Position numbers and translations under genes: made by a program. Below the pieces are notes generated by a model, which saw nothing but the letters and a program-made list of their open reading frames with translations, was not told where the DNA came from and made no database searches. Shown one piece after another: positions 1 through 6,161 of a stretch of DNA of 8,520 nt. This stretch comes from Deltaproteobacteria bacterium. Lineage in GTDB: Bacteria > Desulfobacterota > Desulfobacteria > Desulfobacterales > JAFDCJ01. The stretch spans positions 1-8,520 of the forward strand of contig JAJRVC010000305.1 in assembly GCA_024277475.1 (NCBI GenBank), in the 5' to 3' direction. Every line of letters starts with the position of its first letter. Position 1 is the first letter of the stretch.

Positions 1-294
1 ATGGTCGACACGAAGGTTCGTGAAATATCTTTCGGCGCTTTTATCGCCATTACTTTCACCGTAGAGCGCACCGGCCACCCAGGTTCCGTTCCACTTGTCC
101 GTGAACTTGTATTTCATTTCATTTTTCCCGGCCATTGTAAGGGCATCAGAGTTGCCGGTGGTGTTGACCAGCGAAAAATTGCTCTCGTTGCTTAAGCGCT
201 TCTCCGCTTTCGGTTTATTTTCTTCGGCTGCATCACTAAACTGAACGACAATAATCATGGACAAAAAAACAATAGCCGGTTTTACGATCTTCAT
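1..294 (-). CDS. DUF481-family outer-membrane protein, N-terminal part (C-terminus outside window)
   Basis: Ninety-eight codons read from ATG at 294-292 to the window edge with no stop, so the gene continues leftwards. The start is supported by a consensus ribosome-binding site, AAAGGAGG, six bases upstream (301-308). Residues 1-23 form a signal peptide: MKIVKP, then a hydrophobic core, then a small-residue cleavage region SDA/A. The mature part has the opening strand pattern of DUF481 (YdiY-like, 'salt-induced outer membrane protein') proteins: FSLVNTTGNSDALTMAGKNE, followed by a KYKFTDKWNGTW strand and GALYGESNGDKSAERYF. Members of this family are thought to form small outer-membrane beta-barrels of about 220-270 aa; their substrate is unknown. 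The neighbouring genes give no clue to its role. Family assignment is by recognition of the N-terminal pattern and is fairly secure; function is not known. Confidence 0.8.
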   Translation of the reverse strand, partial: MKIVKPAIVFLSMIIVVQFSDAAEENKPKAEKRLSNESNFSLVNTTGNSDALTMAGKNEMKYKFTDKWNGTWVAGALYGESNGDKSAERYFTNLRVDH

Positions 295-320
295 TATTTT
301 CCTCCTTTAGCGAAGGGCGG

Positions 321-355
321 CCAACGGCTCTCTGACGTTGGTCACCAACATTGGG
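321..355 (-). repeat. Overlapping CCAAC/GTTGG inverted repeats in the leader of the DUF481 gene
   Basis: Four alternating boxes occur in 35 bases: CCAACG (321-326), CGTTGG (336-341), ACCAAC (344-349) and TTGGGG (351-356). Adjacent boxes can pair. CCAACG/CGTTGG gives a 6-bp stem with a 9-base loop. GTTGGT/ACCAAC gives 6-bp arms around a single central base. CCAA/TTGG gives a third, smaller pairing. The pairings overlap, so they exclude one another in RNA. They lie 13-60 bases upstream of the ribosome-binding site. They could be protein operator half-sites or a folded leader. No U-tract follows, so this is not a simple terminator. Confidence 0.4.
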
Positions 356-654
356 GTTAAATCGAGAACGAAAATTGCAAAGCTTTGTTAGCTCTAATTG
401 TTTATCCTCACTTTTGCGCCAGGCGGGAACTGCTCAGCTTGAAACAATATAGATATTGAATAAAACGGATAGTATTATCCTCAACCGTTCAGCGGTTTGG
501 AGTGCGGGGATCAGACCGAATAGCGCCAAGTTACTTTGTAAACATTCACAAGTATCATTAATGCCATACGAGCAGCGCCGCAGGCCAAAAAACCGGCCGT
601 TCAAATCGGAAAAGAAACTGATGAACACCGGATCCTCCAAAGGCGGACCGTAAG

Positions 655-682
655 CATCGAACGTCCAACATCGAACTTCGAA
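655..682. repeat. Degenerate heptamer tandem repeat, CNTCGAA x4
   Basis: Four consecutive 7-base units: CATCGAA, CGTCCAA, CATCGAA, CTTCGAA. The first and third are identical. The period is exact over 28 bases and the degeneracy is at positions 2 and 5 of the unit. The tract is not inside a recognisable gene. It resembles the class of short heptameric intergenic tandem repeats known from cyanobacteria and, in my experience, seen in Desulfobacterota genomes. No function can be read from it. Confidence 0.6.
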
Positions 683-789
683 TGAATGTATTCTGGCTAT
701 ATTACAAAAGTTTTAGCGAAGCGTTTCCTTCCTTCGGGATTCGATCCTTCTAATCGTAGAGTTTACAGCCGGGAGGATGCGGACCCTAA

Positions 790-804
790 TACTCAATACT
801 CAAT
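790..804. repeat. Heptamer tandem repeat TACTCAA x2 overlapping the end of mscS
   Basis: TACTCAA occurs at 790-796 and again at 797-803, followed by T. It spans the mscS stop codon (802-800). The repeat supplies the last codons and stop of the channel and extends into the noncoding DNA. It is short enough that chance cannot be excluded on its own. Confidence 0.45.
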
Positions 805-1621
805 CCACTTTGTGCTCGTACATATGCACATCGCGCTGTGGAAACGGAATGCTGATCCCCTCGGCATCAAACCGCTTTTTAACTTTTTCCGTGGTGTCGA
901 AGTAAAATCCCCAATAGTCGTCAGCACTCGTCCATACACGGACTTTGATATTCACACTGCTGTCCGCCAGTTCGGAAACAACCACCTCAGACGCCGGATC
1001 TTTCAAAACACGATCATCCTGGCCAATTACCCCTTCGATGACCCGGCGGGCCTTGTCGATATCATCCCCATAACCGATGCCAAAAACCAATTCCACCCGC
1101 CGGGTTCCTTTGACGCTGTAATTCGTAATGTTGTCTCCCGTCATCTTTGCATTAGGCACGATGATGGTTTTATTGTCCGGGGTTACAAGTTGAGTCGTAA
1201 AAATCTGAATCTCTTCAACGGTTCCGGCAACTCCCGCCCCTTCAATAAAATCGCCAACTTTAAATGGCTTAAATATAATCATTAGGACACCGGCCGCAAA
1301 ATTTCCCAGCGAACCTTGCAGCGCCAAACCGATAGCCAGGCCGGCGGCACCCAATATGGCGATAAAAGATGTGGTTTGGATACCGAGCTGATTTAAGGCG
1401 GCAATGATGACAAAAGCCAGCAAAGCGATATAACTCAGATTCCCCACAAACTTTACCAGCGTCTCATCGGTATTGGTTTTGGTCATCATCTTTTTAATAA
1501 AGTTTGCAATCGCCTTCGCCACCCAGCGTCCAACCACAAAAATAACGACGGCAGCGACAACCTTAAGTCCGTAAACCGTCAACAATTCGTACACTTTGGC
1601 TAAAAGACCGGATATGTCCAT
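800..1621 (-). CDS. mscS: Small-conductance mechanosensitive channel, MscS family
   Basis: This 273-aa inner-membrane channel should open under membrane tension and release solutes during hypo-osmotic shock, as a homoheptamer. Its length is close to E. coli MscS (286 aa) and the layout is the same. TM1 spans about 15-37, TM2 58-78, and the pore helix TM3 about 84-118. TM3 contains GAAGLAIGLALQGSLGNFAAG, nearly identical to the E. coli pore. Leu95 and Leu99 match the hydrophobic gate residues Leu105/Leu109 there, and Gly103/Gly111 match the hinge glycines Gly113/Gly121. The cytoplasmic beta domain follows (GVAGTVEEIQIFTTQL, VPNAKMTGDNITN), then the C-terminal alpha/beta domain ending near GISIPFPQRDVHMYE. 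ATG at 1621 is preceded by AAGGAG (1630-1635), eight bases away. It appears monocistronic. It may help handle osmotic changes caused by solute uptake nearby, but that link is only inference. Confidence 0.95.
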   Translation of the reverse strand: MDISGLLAKVYELLTVYGLKVVAAVVIFVVGRWVAKAIANFIKKMMTKTNTDETLVKFVGNLSYIALLAFVIIAALNQLGIQTTSFIAILGAAGLAIGLALQGSLGNFAAGVLMIIFKPFKVGDFIEGAGVAGTVEEIQIFTTQLVTPDNKTIIVPNAKMTGDNITNYSVKGTRRVELVFGIGYGDDIDKARRVIEGVIGQDDRVLKDPASEVVVSELADSSVNIKVRVWTSADDYWGFYFDTTEKVKKRFDAEGISIPFPQRDVHMYEHKVD

Positions 1622-1638
1622 TACTTTTTCTCCTTTCC

Positions 1639-1668
1639 CTTATAGTGAAGCTTTTACTATTTTTACAA
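1639..1668 (-). promoter_or_regulatory. Possible sigma70-type promoter for mscS
   Basis: On the minus strand TTGTAA (1668-1663) is followed after 18 bases by TATAAG (1644-1639), a five-of-six match to the -10 consensus. The predicted transcript would start only about 13-14 bases before the ATG, within or next to the Shine-Dalgarno sequence. That is shorter than usual, so this is weak support. Confidence 0.25.
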
Positions 1669-1737
1669 ATGATGAAACTCGGTATATTTGGAAGGTGCAG
1701 GTAATATTGGATACCCTATAGATATTTAGTCACAAGA

Positions 1738-1774
1738 AAATAATTCCCTTTTTGCAAAATGCAAGAAATTATTT
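1738..1774. repeat. Two-part inverted repeat upstream of mscS
   Basis: Outer arms AAATAATT (1738-1745) and AATTATTT (1767-1774) are perfectly complementary. They enclose a second perfect pair, TTGCA (1752-1756) and TGCAA (1760-1764). The linkers are unequal (six and two bases). The site is about 117 bp upstream of the mscS start. It could be an operator or a small hairpin; no U-tract suggests termination. Confidence 0.4.
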
Positions 1775-2040
1775 AAGCCCTCAAAGAGCGATTTTACCAG
1801 GCCTGTATTTCGATACCGTATCCGCAGCAAGATATCCATGGTTACAATGCAACGGCACCTTCCGAATCCGGAGCTGCATAAGGCCGGAATGGAATGGTGC
1901 AGGTGAGACGGCCGGTTTGATCAAAAAGAGACTTTTGTTTATGATGGGGTTTTAAACGAGGATTGAGAGGTTCAGTGTAGGCCGGAGTACCATTACCATT
2001 CCCACCGGTAGGGTTACCAGCCCTGAAAAAAATGAGCGTC

Positions 2041-2059
2041 AAACGTTAAACGTTAAACG
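2041..2059. repeat. Heptamer tandem repeat AAACGTT x2.7
   Basis: AAACGTT occurs at 2041-2047 and 2048-2054, and the first five bases repeat at 2055-2059. The unit differs in sequence from the tracts at 655-682 and 790-804 but has the same 7-base period. It lies in noncoding DNA. Confidence 0.5.
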
Positions 2060-2162
2060 GGAAAAAATTAAGATACAGAAATCAGATACACAACCGCAGC
2101 TAAATTTCATTCTATCGTCTAAGTCTGTTTTGTGATCACATTCAGTCTAATTTAGGCAACCA

Positions 2163-2522
2163 CTAAGCACTACCATCCACGGGCTGCTGTCTTGCTCGGT
2201 TATTTATCTTTACAAAATTTTCGGAATTTCTACGTTCCGATGACTTAATTTTTATGGGGTTGTCTGCTCTTTTGCCTGGCCTGCGGATGCCGATAAAACC
2301 AATTAGTCCGGTACTAACTAATAATAATATGGTATTGTTGTGGTTGTTTGATGCCGATACTATATTTTCCGACTGGCCGCCATTCTTGGACGCTTTCCAA
2401 GACTCATCAATTTTTGCCGTTTTATTGAAATGAAAAGTAATCGCCCATCCCGTAATAGAGACCCCTGTGATTAAAACAACCAACAGGATGATGAATCTAT
2501 ATTTATTGATTTTTACCCTCAT
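2163..2522 (-). CDS. Hypothetical small membrane protein with two hydrophobic segments
   Basis: The 119-aa product is not one I recognise. It has a basic N-terminus (MRVKINKYRF), a first hydrophobic segment at about 9-30, a polar stretch of about 33 residues rich in Asn and Ser, a second hydrophobic segment at about 64-79, then a basic 40-residue tail. The second segment plus its flank (LLLVSTGLIGFIGIRRPGKR) resembles the transmembrane-plus-arginine part of PEP-CTERM/exosortase sorting tails. However, it lacks the Pro-Glu-Pro motif and does not end there, so a sorting signal is doubtful. ATG at 2522 has a usable Shine-Dalgarno, AGGTGG, about six bases upstream. A good promoter candidate lies about 120 bp further up (2646-2674). 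It could instead be a short conserved orphan or a decayed gene; coding status is likely but not certain. Confidence 0.55.
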   Translation of the reverse strand: MRVKINKYRFIILLVVLITGVSITGWAITFHFNKTAKIDESWKASKNGGQSENIVSASNNHNNTILLLVSTGLIGFIGIRRPGKRADNPIKIKSSERRNSENFVKINNRARQQPVDGSA

Positions 2523-2645
2523 TCCCCGCCACCTTTTTTATAGCCGTATACAGATTCAGATTTGACGTGAAACTGAGTCTGTAAACCCCCATCCCCGTTG
2601 TGATAGACCGTAGAATTCTTAATTGCTTGTCTTTAATTCATATTC

Positions 2646-2674
2646 AATTTATGAATGGTCTGACTGCTTGTCAA
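2646..2674 (-). promoter_or_regulatory. Sigma70-type promoter candidate for the small membrane protein gene
   Basis: On the minus strand a perfect -35 box TTGACA (2674-2669) is followed after 17 bases by TAAATT (2651-2646), a four-of-six match to the -10 consensus. It would give a leader of about 120 bases before the ATG at 2522. It lies in the 221-bp gap after uspA and is the best housekeeping-type promoter I could find in the window. Confidence 0.45.
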
Positions 2675-2743
2675 CCTGATTCCCGAAATAAAATGAGCTA
2701 AATTGTTAAAAAATAGGGAAAAGCTACGATTTATCTCTTCCTA

Positions 2744-3244
2744 TCATTTGTCTGCGCCCTGCGGCAGACGAATGACCATCACGGGTGTGATGCATCGCTT
2801 CAGTACTCTACGTGACGTACTGCCCAGTGTCACGTCCGCCAGCCCGCCTTTTCCCCGAGAACCCATGACGATCACATCAGCTTCCATTTCTTTTGCATAA
2901 CTGGAAATTTGATCCACCGGATGCCCGGTCACCACAACGATCTTGTCCATCAAAAACGGACAGCTCGGTTGTTCATGACGGATTTTATTACAAAATTCAT
3001 CCAGGTGGATTTTTAAATCGGTTATGACCTCGGCTTCTTTTTCTTTGATCAAATCGATCCAGCGTTTTTCGCCGAGGATATCTTCCACCATTGAGCGGGC
3101 AAAGGACGAAAGTTCCTCCACCACATGCAGAACGGTGATCCTGGCACCGTAACGGTTGGCCAGGCTGACGGCATATCCGAACGCATAGCGGGCATTTTCG
3201 GAAAGGTCGGTTGGGTAAAGGATTTTTTTGATTTCAGGGATCAT
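2744..3244 (-). CDS. uspA: Universal stress protein, UspA family, ATP-binding type
   Basis: This is a 166-aa single-domain cytoplasmic Usp, typically a dimer. The fold's signature parts are all present: the first strand with ILYPTDLSENA (Asp13 contacts adenine in the family), the VLHVVEE strand at 38-44, and VTGHPVDQI at 105-113. The nucleotide loop is GSRGKGGLADVTLGST at 128-143. It fits the G-2x-G-9x-G-S/T rule exactly (Gly128, Gly131, Gly141, Ser142), so ATP binding is expected. ATG at 3244 has AAGGAA (3253-3258) eight bases upstream. The gene follows dctP in the same direction but sits directly behind an intrinsic terminator. The family precedent is TeaD, an ATP-binding Usp encoded with the Halomonas TRAP transporter TeaABC that affects its activity. 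A similar regulatory role here is inference. The symbol denotes the family rather than orthology to E. coli UspA. Confidence 0.92.
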   Translation of the reverse strand: MIPEIKKILYPTDLSENARYAFGYAVSLANRYGARITVLHVVEELSSFARSMVEDILGEKRWIDLIKEKEAEVITDLKIHLDEFCNKIRHEQPSCPFLMDKIVVVTGHPVDQISSYAKEMEADVIVMGSRGKGGLADVTLGSTSRRVLKRCITPVMVIRLPQGADK

Positions 3245-3258
3245 TTTGCAGGTTCCTT

Positions 3259-3301
3259 AAAAAAAACCGCCAACCGGTCAGGTCACACCGGCTGGCGGTT
3301 T
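3259..3301 (-). terminator. Rho-independent terminator after dctP
   Basis: The arms at 3264-3277 (AAACCGCCAACCGG) and 3288-3301 (CCGGCTGGCGGTTT) form a 14-bp GC-rich stem. There is one non-Watson-Crick position, a G-T wobble in the minus-strand RNA, and a 10-base loop. On the minus strand the stem runs into eight consecutive U residues (3266-3259). It begins 32 bases after the dctP stop codon. The U-tract ends directly at the Shine-Dalgarno of uspA, so readthrough or an internal promoter is needed to express uspA. Confidence 0.9.
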
Positions 3302-3332
3302 AACGTTAGGCTTCACCGAAAATGGCTATTTA

Positions 3333-4427
3333 TCATGCCGGATTTTTGGGAGCAATAATGTCATAGTAAGCCTTTTCGGATATGCTGCCCCAGCCGCCGA
3401 CCACTTTCTGGAATTTCTTGAAAGATTCATTGACCTTCTTGGCCATAGGGCTTTTGGCAGCCTCTTCCTCAAGCACCTCTGCGGCGAGGGGGCGCAGGGC
3501 ATCGAGCACCTTGTCCGGGAATCTGAATGTTTGAACCTTGTGTTCGGTGATCAAGGTCTGCAGGGCAGCACCGTTGTTGGCATCGAACTGGGGCAAAACC
3601 CAGGCTTCGCTTTCCATACAGGCTGCGTCAAGAATGTGCTGCAGATCTTTGGGTAGAGATTCATAGGCCTTTTTATTGAAAAAATATTCCAGGTATGTTC
3701 CCGGCTCGTGCCAGCCGGGATAGTAGTAATACTTGGCGGCCTGGTAAAAACCCATTCTTAAATCGTGGTAAGGTCCGACCCATTCGGTGGAATCGATAAC
3801 ACCGCGCTCCAAAGAGGTAAAAATTTCACCGCCCGGCAGCAACACTACAGTTCCGCCGGCCTTGGCCACGACTTTGCCTCCCAGCCCGGGGATACGCATT
3901 TTAAGCCCTTTGTAATCATCAATTGAATTAATTTTTTTATTAAACCAGCCGCCCATCTGGACGCCGGTTGATCCGCCGGGACGCGGAACCAGGTGAAACG
4001 GTGCGTAGGTTTCTTCCCACAGCTTCAAACCGTCACCGCCGTGGAACCAGGCGGACATGCCCTGGGCGTTCATACCAAAAGGAACCGCCGCAAACCATTG
4101 AGTTGCCGGCTCTTTACCGGCCCAATAATAAGATGCGCCGCTGCCGACCTCAACTGTACCATCGGATACGGCCTGAAAGCTTTCTAATGGCGGCACCAGC
4201 TCCCCACCTGCAAAAACCTGTATCTGGAGCCGGCCGTCAGACATTTCGCTAACTCTTCTGGCTAACCGCTCACAACCTTCCTGCAGCACCGGCAGTTTGG
4301 GCGGCCAGGTGGTGACCATCTTCCATCTATATTTTTTTTGTGCCAGTACTGCGGGGGCATTTACCGTGGTGGCGGCAACCGCTGCCGCTCCCAGACCTGC
4401 TTTTTTTAGAAAATCACGTCGTTTCAT
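3333..4427 (-). CDS. dctP: TRAP transporter substrate-binding protein DctP (TakP/FcbT1-like), Tat-exported
   Basis: This 364-aa periplasmic receptor of the tripartite TRAP system delivers substrate to DctQM. I chose ATG 4427, not the in-frame ATG at 4472. AAGGAGG lies six bases before 4427, and the protein then opens with a twin-arginine signal (KRRDFLKK, hydrophobic core, APAVLA/Q, cleavage near 29/30). Tat export implies folding, perhaps with a bound ion, in the cytoplasm. Conserved features are the Gly-Trp segment GVQMGGWF (Gln157), the family arginine in KMRIPGLGG (Arg178), LPGGEI at 197-202, STEWVGPYHD (Glu215, Trp216), and YYYYPGWHEPGT. From memory these match the 2-oxoacid and cation ligands of Rhodobacter TakP (Gln154, Glu213, Trp214). 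A 2-oxoacid, lactate or aromatic acid is therefore a likelier ligand than a C4-dicarboxylate; the exact substrate cannot be read. It is separated from dctM by 408 bp and followed by a strong terminator. Confidence 0.93.
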   Translation of the reverse strand: MKRRDFLKKAGLGAAAVAATTVNAPAVLAQKKYRWKMVTTWPPKLPVLQEGCERLARRVSEMSDGRLQIQVFAGGELVPPLESFQAVSDGTVEVGSGASYYWAGKEPATQWFAAVPFGMNAQGMSAWFHGGDGLKLWEETYAPFHLVPRPGGSTGVQMGGWFNKKINSIDDYKGLKMRIPGLGGKVVAKAGGTVVLLPGGEIFTSLERGVIDSTEWVGPYHDLRMGFYQAAKYYYYPGWHEPGTYLEYFFNKKAYESLPKDLQHILDAACMESEAWVLPQFDANNGAALQTLITEHKVQTFRFPDKVLDALRPLAAEVLEEEAAKSPMAKKVNESFKKFQKVVGGWGSISEKAYYDIIAPKNPA

Positions 4428-4433
4428 GAGAAA

Positions 4434-4440
4434 CCTCCTT
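4434..4440 (-). promoter_or_regulatory. Ribosome-binding site fixing the dctP start
   Basis: AAGGAGG on the minus strand, six bases before ATG 4427. The longer reading from ATG 4472 would place this site inside the coding region and add 15 residues ahead of the twin-arginine motif, so the shorter start is preferred. Confidence 0.85.
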
Positions 4441-4510
4441 TTCCAATATAAGTGATTTTGTACATACGGCAATTCCGATATCGCAAGCTGCCGCTAATAA
4501 GCCACACCCT

Positions 4511-4531
4511 TTCCGGGAATTAAATCCGGAA
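4511..4531. repeat. Inverted repeat TTCCGG-N9-CCGGAA upstream of dctP
   Basis: Perfect 6-base arms around a nine-base AT-rich centre, about 85-105 bp upstream of the dctP start. The geometry suits a dimeric regulator or a small hairpin. Short arms make chance occurrence possible. Confidence 0.3.
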
Positions 4532-4672
4532 GTCTAATGGAAGATATTGTTGATCGGTTAAGTGGCTGTAAATAGGGATTTATCCCATAGTTGCAAAATG
4601 ATTCGACGCTTCAGGTTTCAACAATCGAACGTTCTTAGATTATGACTATAATTCACCTAATCATCCAGCAAA

Positions 4673-4744
4673 CTATTCAACTATGTCTGGACTCTTGTCA
4701 AAAAGGCGTTGGTATAAATTGACTCTTTCTTGGATGTTAGTCAA
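4673..4744 (-). other. Possible 23-codon mini-ORF or gene remnant behind a strong Shine-Dalgarno
   Basis: On the minus strand AAGGAGG (4766-4760) is followed 15 bases later by TTG at 4744. This opens a 23-codon frame ending in TAG (4675-4673): (L/M)TNIQERVNLYQRLFDKSPDIVE. The composition is protein-like, and RLFDKSPDIV recalls the start of PAS domains, but the match is too short to name. Spacing from the Shine-Dalgarno is too long and TTG is a weak start. After the stop, further in-frame stops appear quickly. It could be a leader peptide for dctP, the broken front of a lost gene, or chance. Confidence 0.2.
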
Positions 4745-4835
4745 GGCCTATTTAGTTATCCTCCTTACTACTGTTGAATCTCTTATGCAATTTCTCAAAA
4801 GCTAAGGTGTCGCCGCTATTTTCCCAAGCTGGATG

Positions 4836-6161
4836 TTAGGGTCCGTAAATCAGTCTGGGCAGCCAGGTGGCGAGTTGTGGAAAGAGAACCACGATAGCGA
4901 GCCCAATCATCTGGACGAGAACAAACGGTATAATACCGCGGTAAATATGACCCGTAGTGATTTCAGGCGGGGTCACGGCTTTAAGATAAAAAAGTGAAAA
5001 ACCGAAAGGCGGCGTCAAAAACGAGGTTTGTAGATTGACGGCCAGCAAAATGCAGAACCAAATCGGGTCATAGCCGAAGTCGATCATGATCGGGGCTAAA
5101 ACCGGCACATGGATAAATGTGATTTCGATAAAATCCAGGAAAAAGCCGATGAAAAAGATAAGGAGCATAACGATAGCCAATACGGCTGAGTGACTGTATT
5201 TGTGGGCAATACCTCCCAGAAACTCCCGGACAATCGTATCACCGCCAAGACCCCGAAAAACCAGGCCGAAAGCAGCGGCACCGCACAGGATAATGAAGAC
5301 CATGCAGGTCAACCTTAAGGTGGTGTGCATGACCTCGTGCAGAACAGCCATGTTGAATTTTTTATTGACGACGGTTAAGAGTGTTGCTCCGACAGCACCG
5401 ACGGCGGCGGCCTCGGTGGGCGATGCGATACCGGCAAAAATAGACCCCAACACGGCTACGATTAAAAACATTGGTGGAAACAGGGCTTTGAGAACCCGCA
5501 TTGCCAGTTGCCGACGCGTTATGGCCGCCAGTTCTTCCCTGGAAATGGCAGGTGCCACACCGGGACGTATGTAGCCGGCAATAAGAATATAAATGATAAA
5601 AAGAACCACCAGAAGCAGTCCCGGCAGGACGGCCCCCATAAAAAGATCCCCTACCGACACTCCGACGATATCTCCAATAAGCACCAGGACGATACTGGGC
5701 GGGATGATTTGCCCGAGGGTCCCTGAGGCTGCCACTGTCCCCGTTGCCAGTTCCTTCTGGTAACCGCGTCTTAACATCGTGGGAACGGCCAGAAGTCCCA
5801 TCGTGACGACTGTGGCACCGACGATACCGGTTGATGCGCCCAGGAGAGCCCCCACCACGACGACCGAAATTCCCAGTCCGCCCTTCAGGCGGCCGAATAA
5901 AAGGCCCATCGTATCCAATAGATCTTCGGCCAGTCCTGATCGTTCAAGCATAACGCCCATGAAAACGAACAGGGGTACCGCTGCCAGGGTTACGTTGGTC
6001 ATTCTTCCCCAAATTCGTAACGGCAGCAAATTAAAAAAGTCCCAGCCAAAACCGATCAGACCGAAAGTCAGAGCCGTTCCCAGCAAAGTGAAGGTGACCG
6101 GAAATCCAATCATCAATAAAATGGTCAGGGCTAAAAACATCCAGGCCGCAAGATAATCCAT
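4836..6161 (-). CDS. dctM: TRAP transporter large permease DctM
   Basis: This 441-aa inner-membrane subunit forms the substrate and Na+ transport path of the TRAP carrier. It belongs to the ion-transporter superfamily and works as a complex with DctQ and the periplasmic DctP. Length is normal for the family, with about a dozen hydrophobic segments from residue 5 to about 435. Family motifs are in order: PLFVFMGVMLERSG (63-76), GASTGIVGATVVTMG (108-122), the first hairpin motif GTLGQIIPPS (147-156), ASPTEAAAVGA (246-256), and the second hairpin region QTSFLTPPFGFSLFYLK (378-394). It starts at ATG 6161, whose A is also the last base of the dctQ stop (TGATG). GGGGGAG lies about eight bases upstream, inside dctQ, so the two are translationally coupled. 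Sequence character and the TakP-like partner place it with the 'mannitol/chloroaromatic' TRAP subgroup rather than the C4-dicarboxylate DctPQM of Rhodobacter. Confidence 0.95.
   Translation of the reverse strand: MDYLAAWMFLALTILLMIGFPVTFTLLGTALTFGLIGFGWDFFNLLPLRIWGRMTNVTLAAVPLFVFMGVMLERSGLAEDLLDTMGLLFGRLKGGLGISVVVVGALLGASTGIVGATVVTMGLLAVPTMLRRGYQKELATGTVAASGTLGQIIPPSIVLVLIGDIVGVSVGDLFMGAVLPGLLLVVLFIIYILIAGYIRPGVAPAISREELAAITRRQLAMRVLKALFPPMFLIVAVLGSIFAGIASPTEAAAVGAVGATLLTVVNKKFNMAVLHEVMHTTLRLTCMVFIILCGAAAFGLVFRGLGGDTIVREFLGGIAHKYSHSAVLAIVMLLIFFIGFFLDFIEITFIHVPVLAPIMIDFGYDPIWFCILLAVNLQTSFLTPPFGFSLFYLKAVTPPEITTGHIYRGIIPFVLVQMIGLAIVVLFPQLATWLPRLIYGP

Larger units (their letters stand above)
295..799. 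other. Intergenic region of about 500 bp between the DUF481 gene and mscS
   Basis: I find no convincing gene here. Open frames of 65-68 codons exist on both strands at about 434-653, but they overlap each other. They lack a well-placed Shine-Dalgarno sequence and resemble no family I know. The right end of the stretch receives transcription from mscS, but no hairpin plus U-tract is visible after the mscS stop. The left end contains the DUF481 leader and, presumably, its promoter, which I could not place. The region also contains a heptamer tract at 655-682 and a second one at the end of mscS (790-804). Confidence 0.6.
1622..2162. other. Intergenic region of about 540 bp upstream of mscS
   Basis: No gene is supported. 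Frames of 66-67 codons on both strands (1752-1955 plus, 1842-2042 minus) overlap, lack ribosome-binding sites and show no recognisable family. The stretch contains the tentative mscS promoter, the inverted repeat at 1738-1774, a heptamer tract at 2041-2059 and a perfect 10-base palindrome TGTGATCACA at 2131-2140. No terminator hairpin is visible downstream of the small membrane protein gene that ends at 2163. Confidence 0.6.
4428..4835. other. 408-bp gap between dctM and dctP
   Basis: The gap is unusually long for adjacent TRAP genes and probably carries a separate dctP promoter. A candidate on the minus strand is TTGCCG (4472-4467), 16 bases, TATATT (4450-4445). It would start transcription within the Shine-Dalgarno, so confidence is low. 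An inverted repeat TTCCGG/CCGGAA (4511-4516, 4526-4531) and a small GGGAT/ATCCC hairpin (4575-4586) may be regulator sites. Neither is followed by a U-tract, so dctM has no visible intrinsic terminator. A Shine-Dalgarno-like AAGGAGG (4766-4760) and a 23-codon frame (4744-4673) also lie here. Confidence 0.6.

Noticed and set aside
378..387. Perfect palindrome CAAAGCTTTG
   Set aside because: Palindromes of this length occur by chance at about this frequency and it lies at no obvious promoter position.
434..653. Open frames of 65-68 codons on both strands
   Set aside because: They overlap antiparallel, have no properly spaced ribosome-binding site and show no recognisable protein pattern; probably chance.
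1752..2042. Overlapping open frames of 66-67 codons upstream of mscS
   Set aside because: Same reasons: no ribosome-binding site, antiparallel overlap, no family resemblance.
2131..2140. Perfect palindrome TGTGATCACA, reminiscent of CRP half-sites
   Set aside because: A CRP site needs six bases between TGTGA and TCACA; here there are none. A 10-base palindrome is expected several times by chance in 8.5 kb.
4428..4472. N-terminal extension of dctP from ATG 4472
   Set aside because: It would place the strong ribosome-binding site inside the gene and push the twin-arginine motif 15 residues inward.
4730..4839. Direct repeat TGGATGTTAG at 4730-4740 and 4830-4839 flanking the mini-ORF start and the dctM stop, considered as insertion-site duplication
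   Set aside because: Ten-base exact repeats are common by chance in a window this size, and no inverted ends or transposase lie between them.
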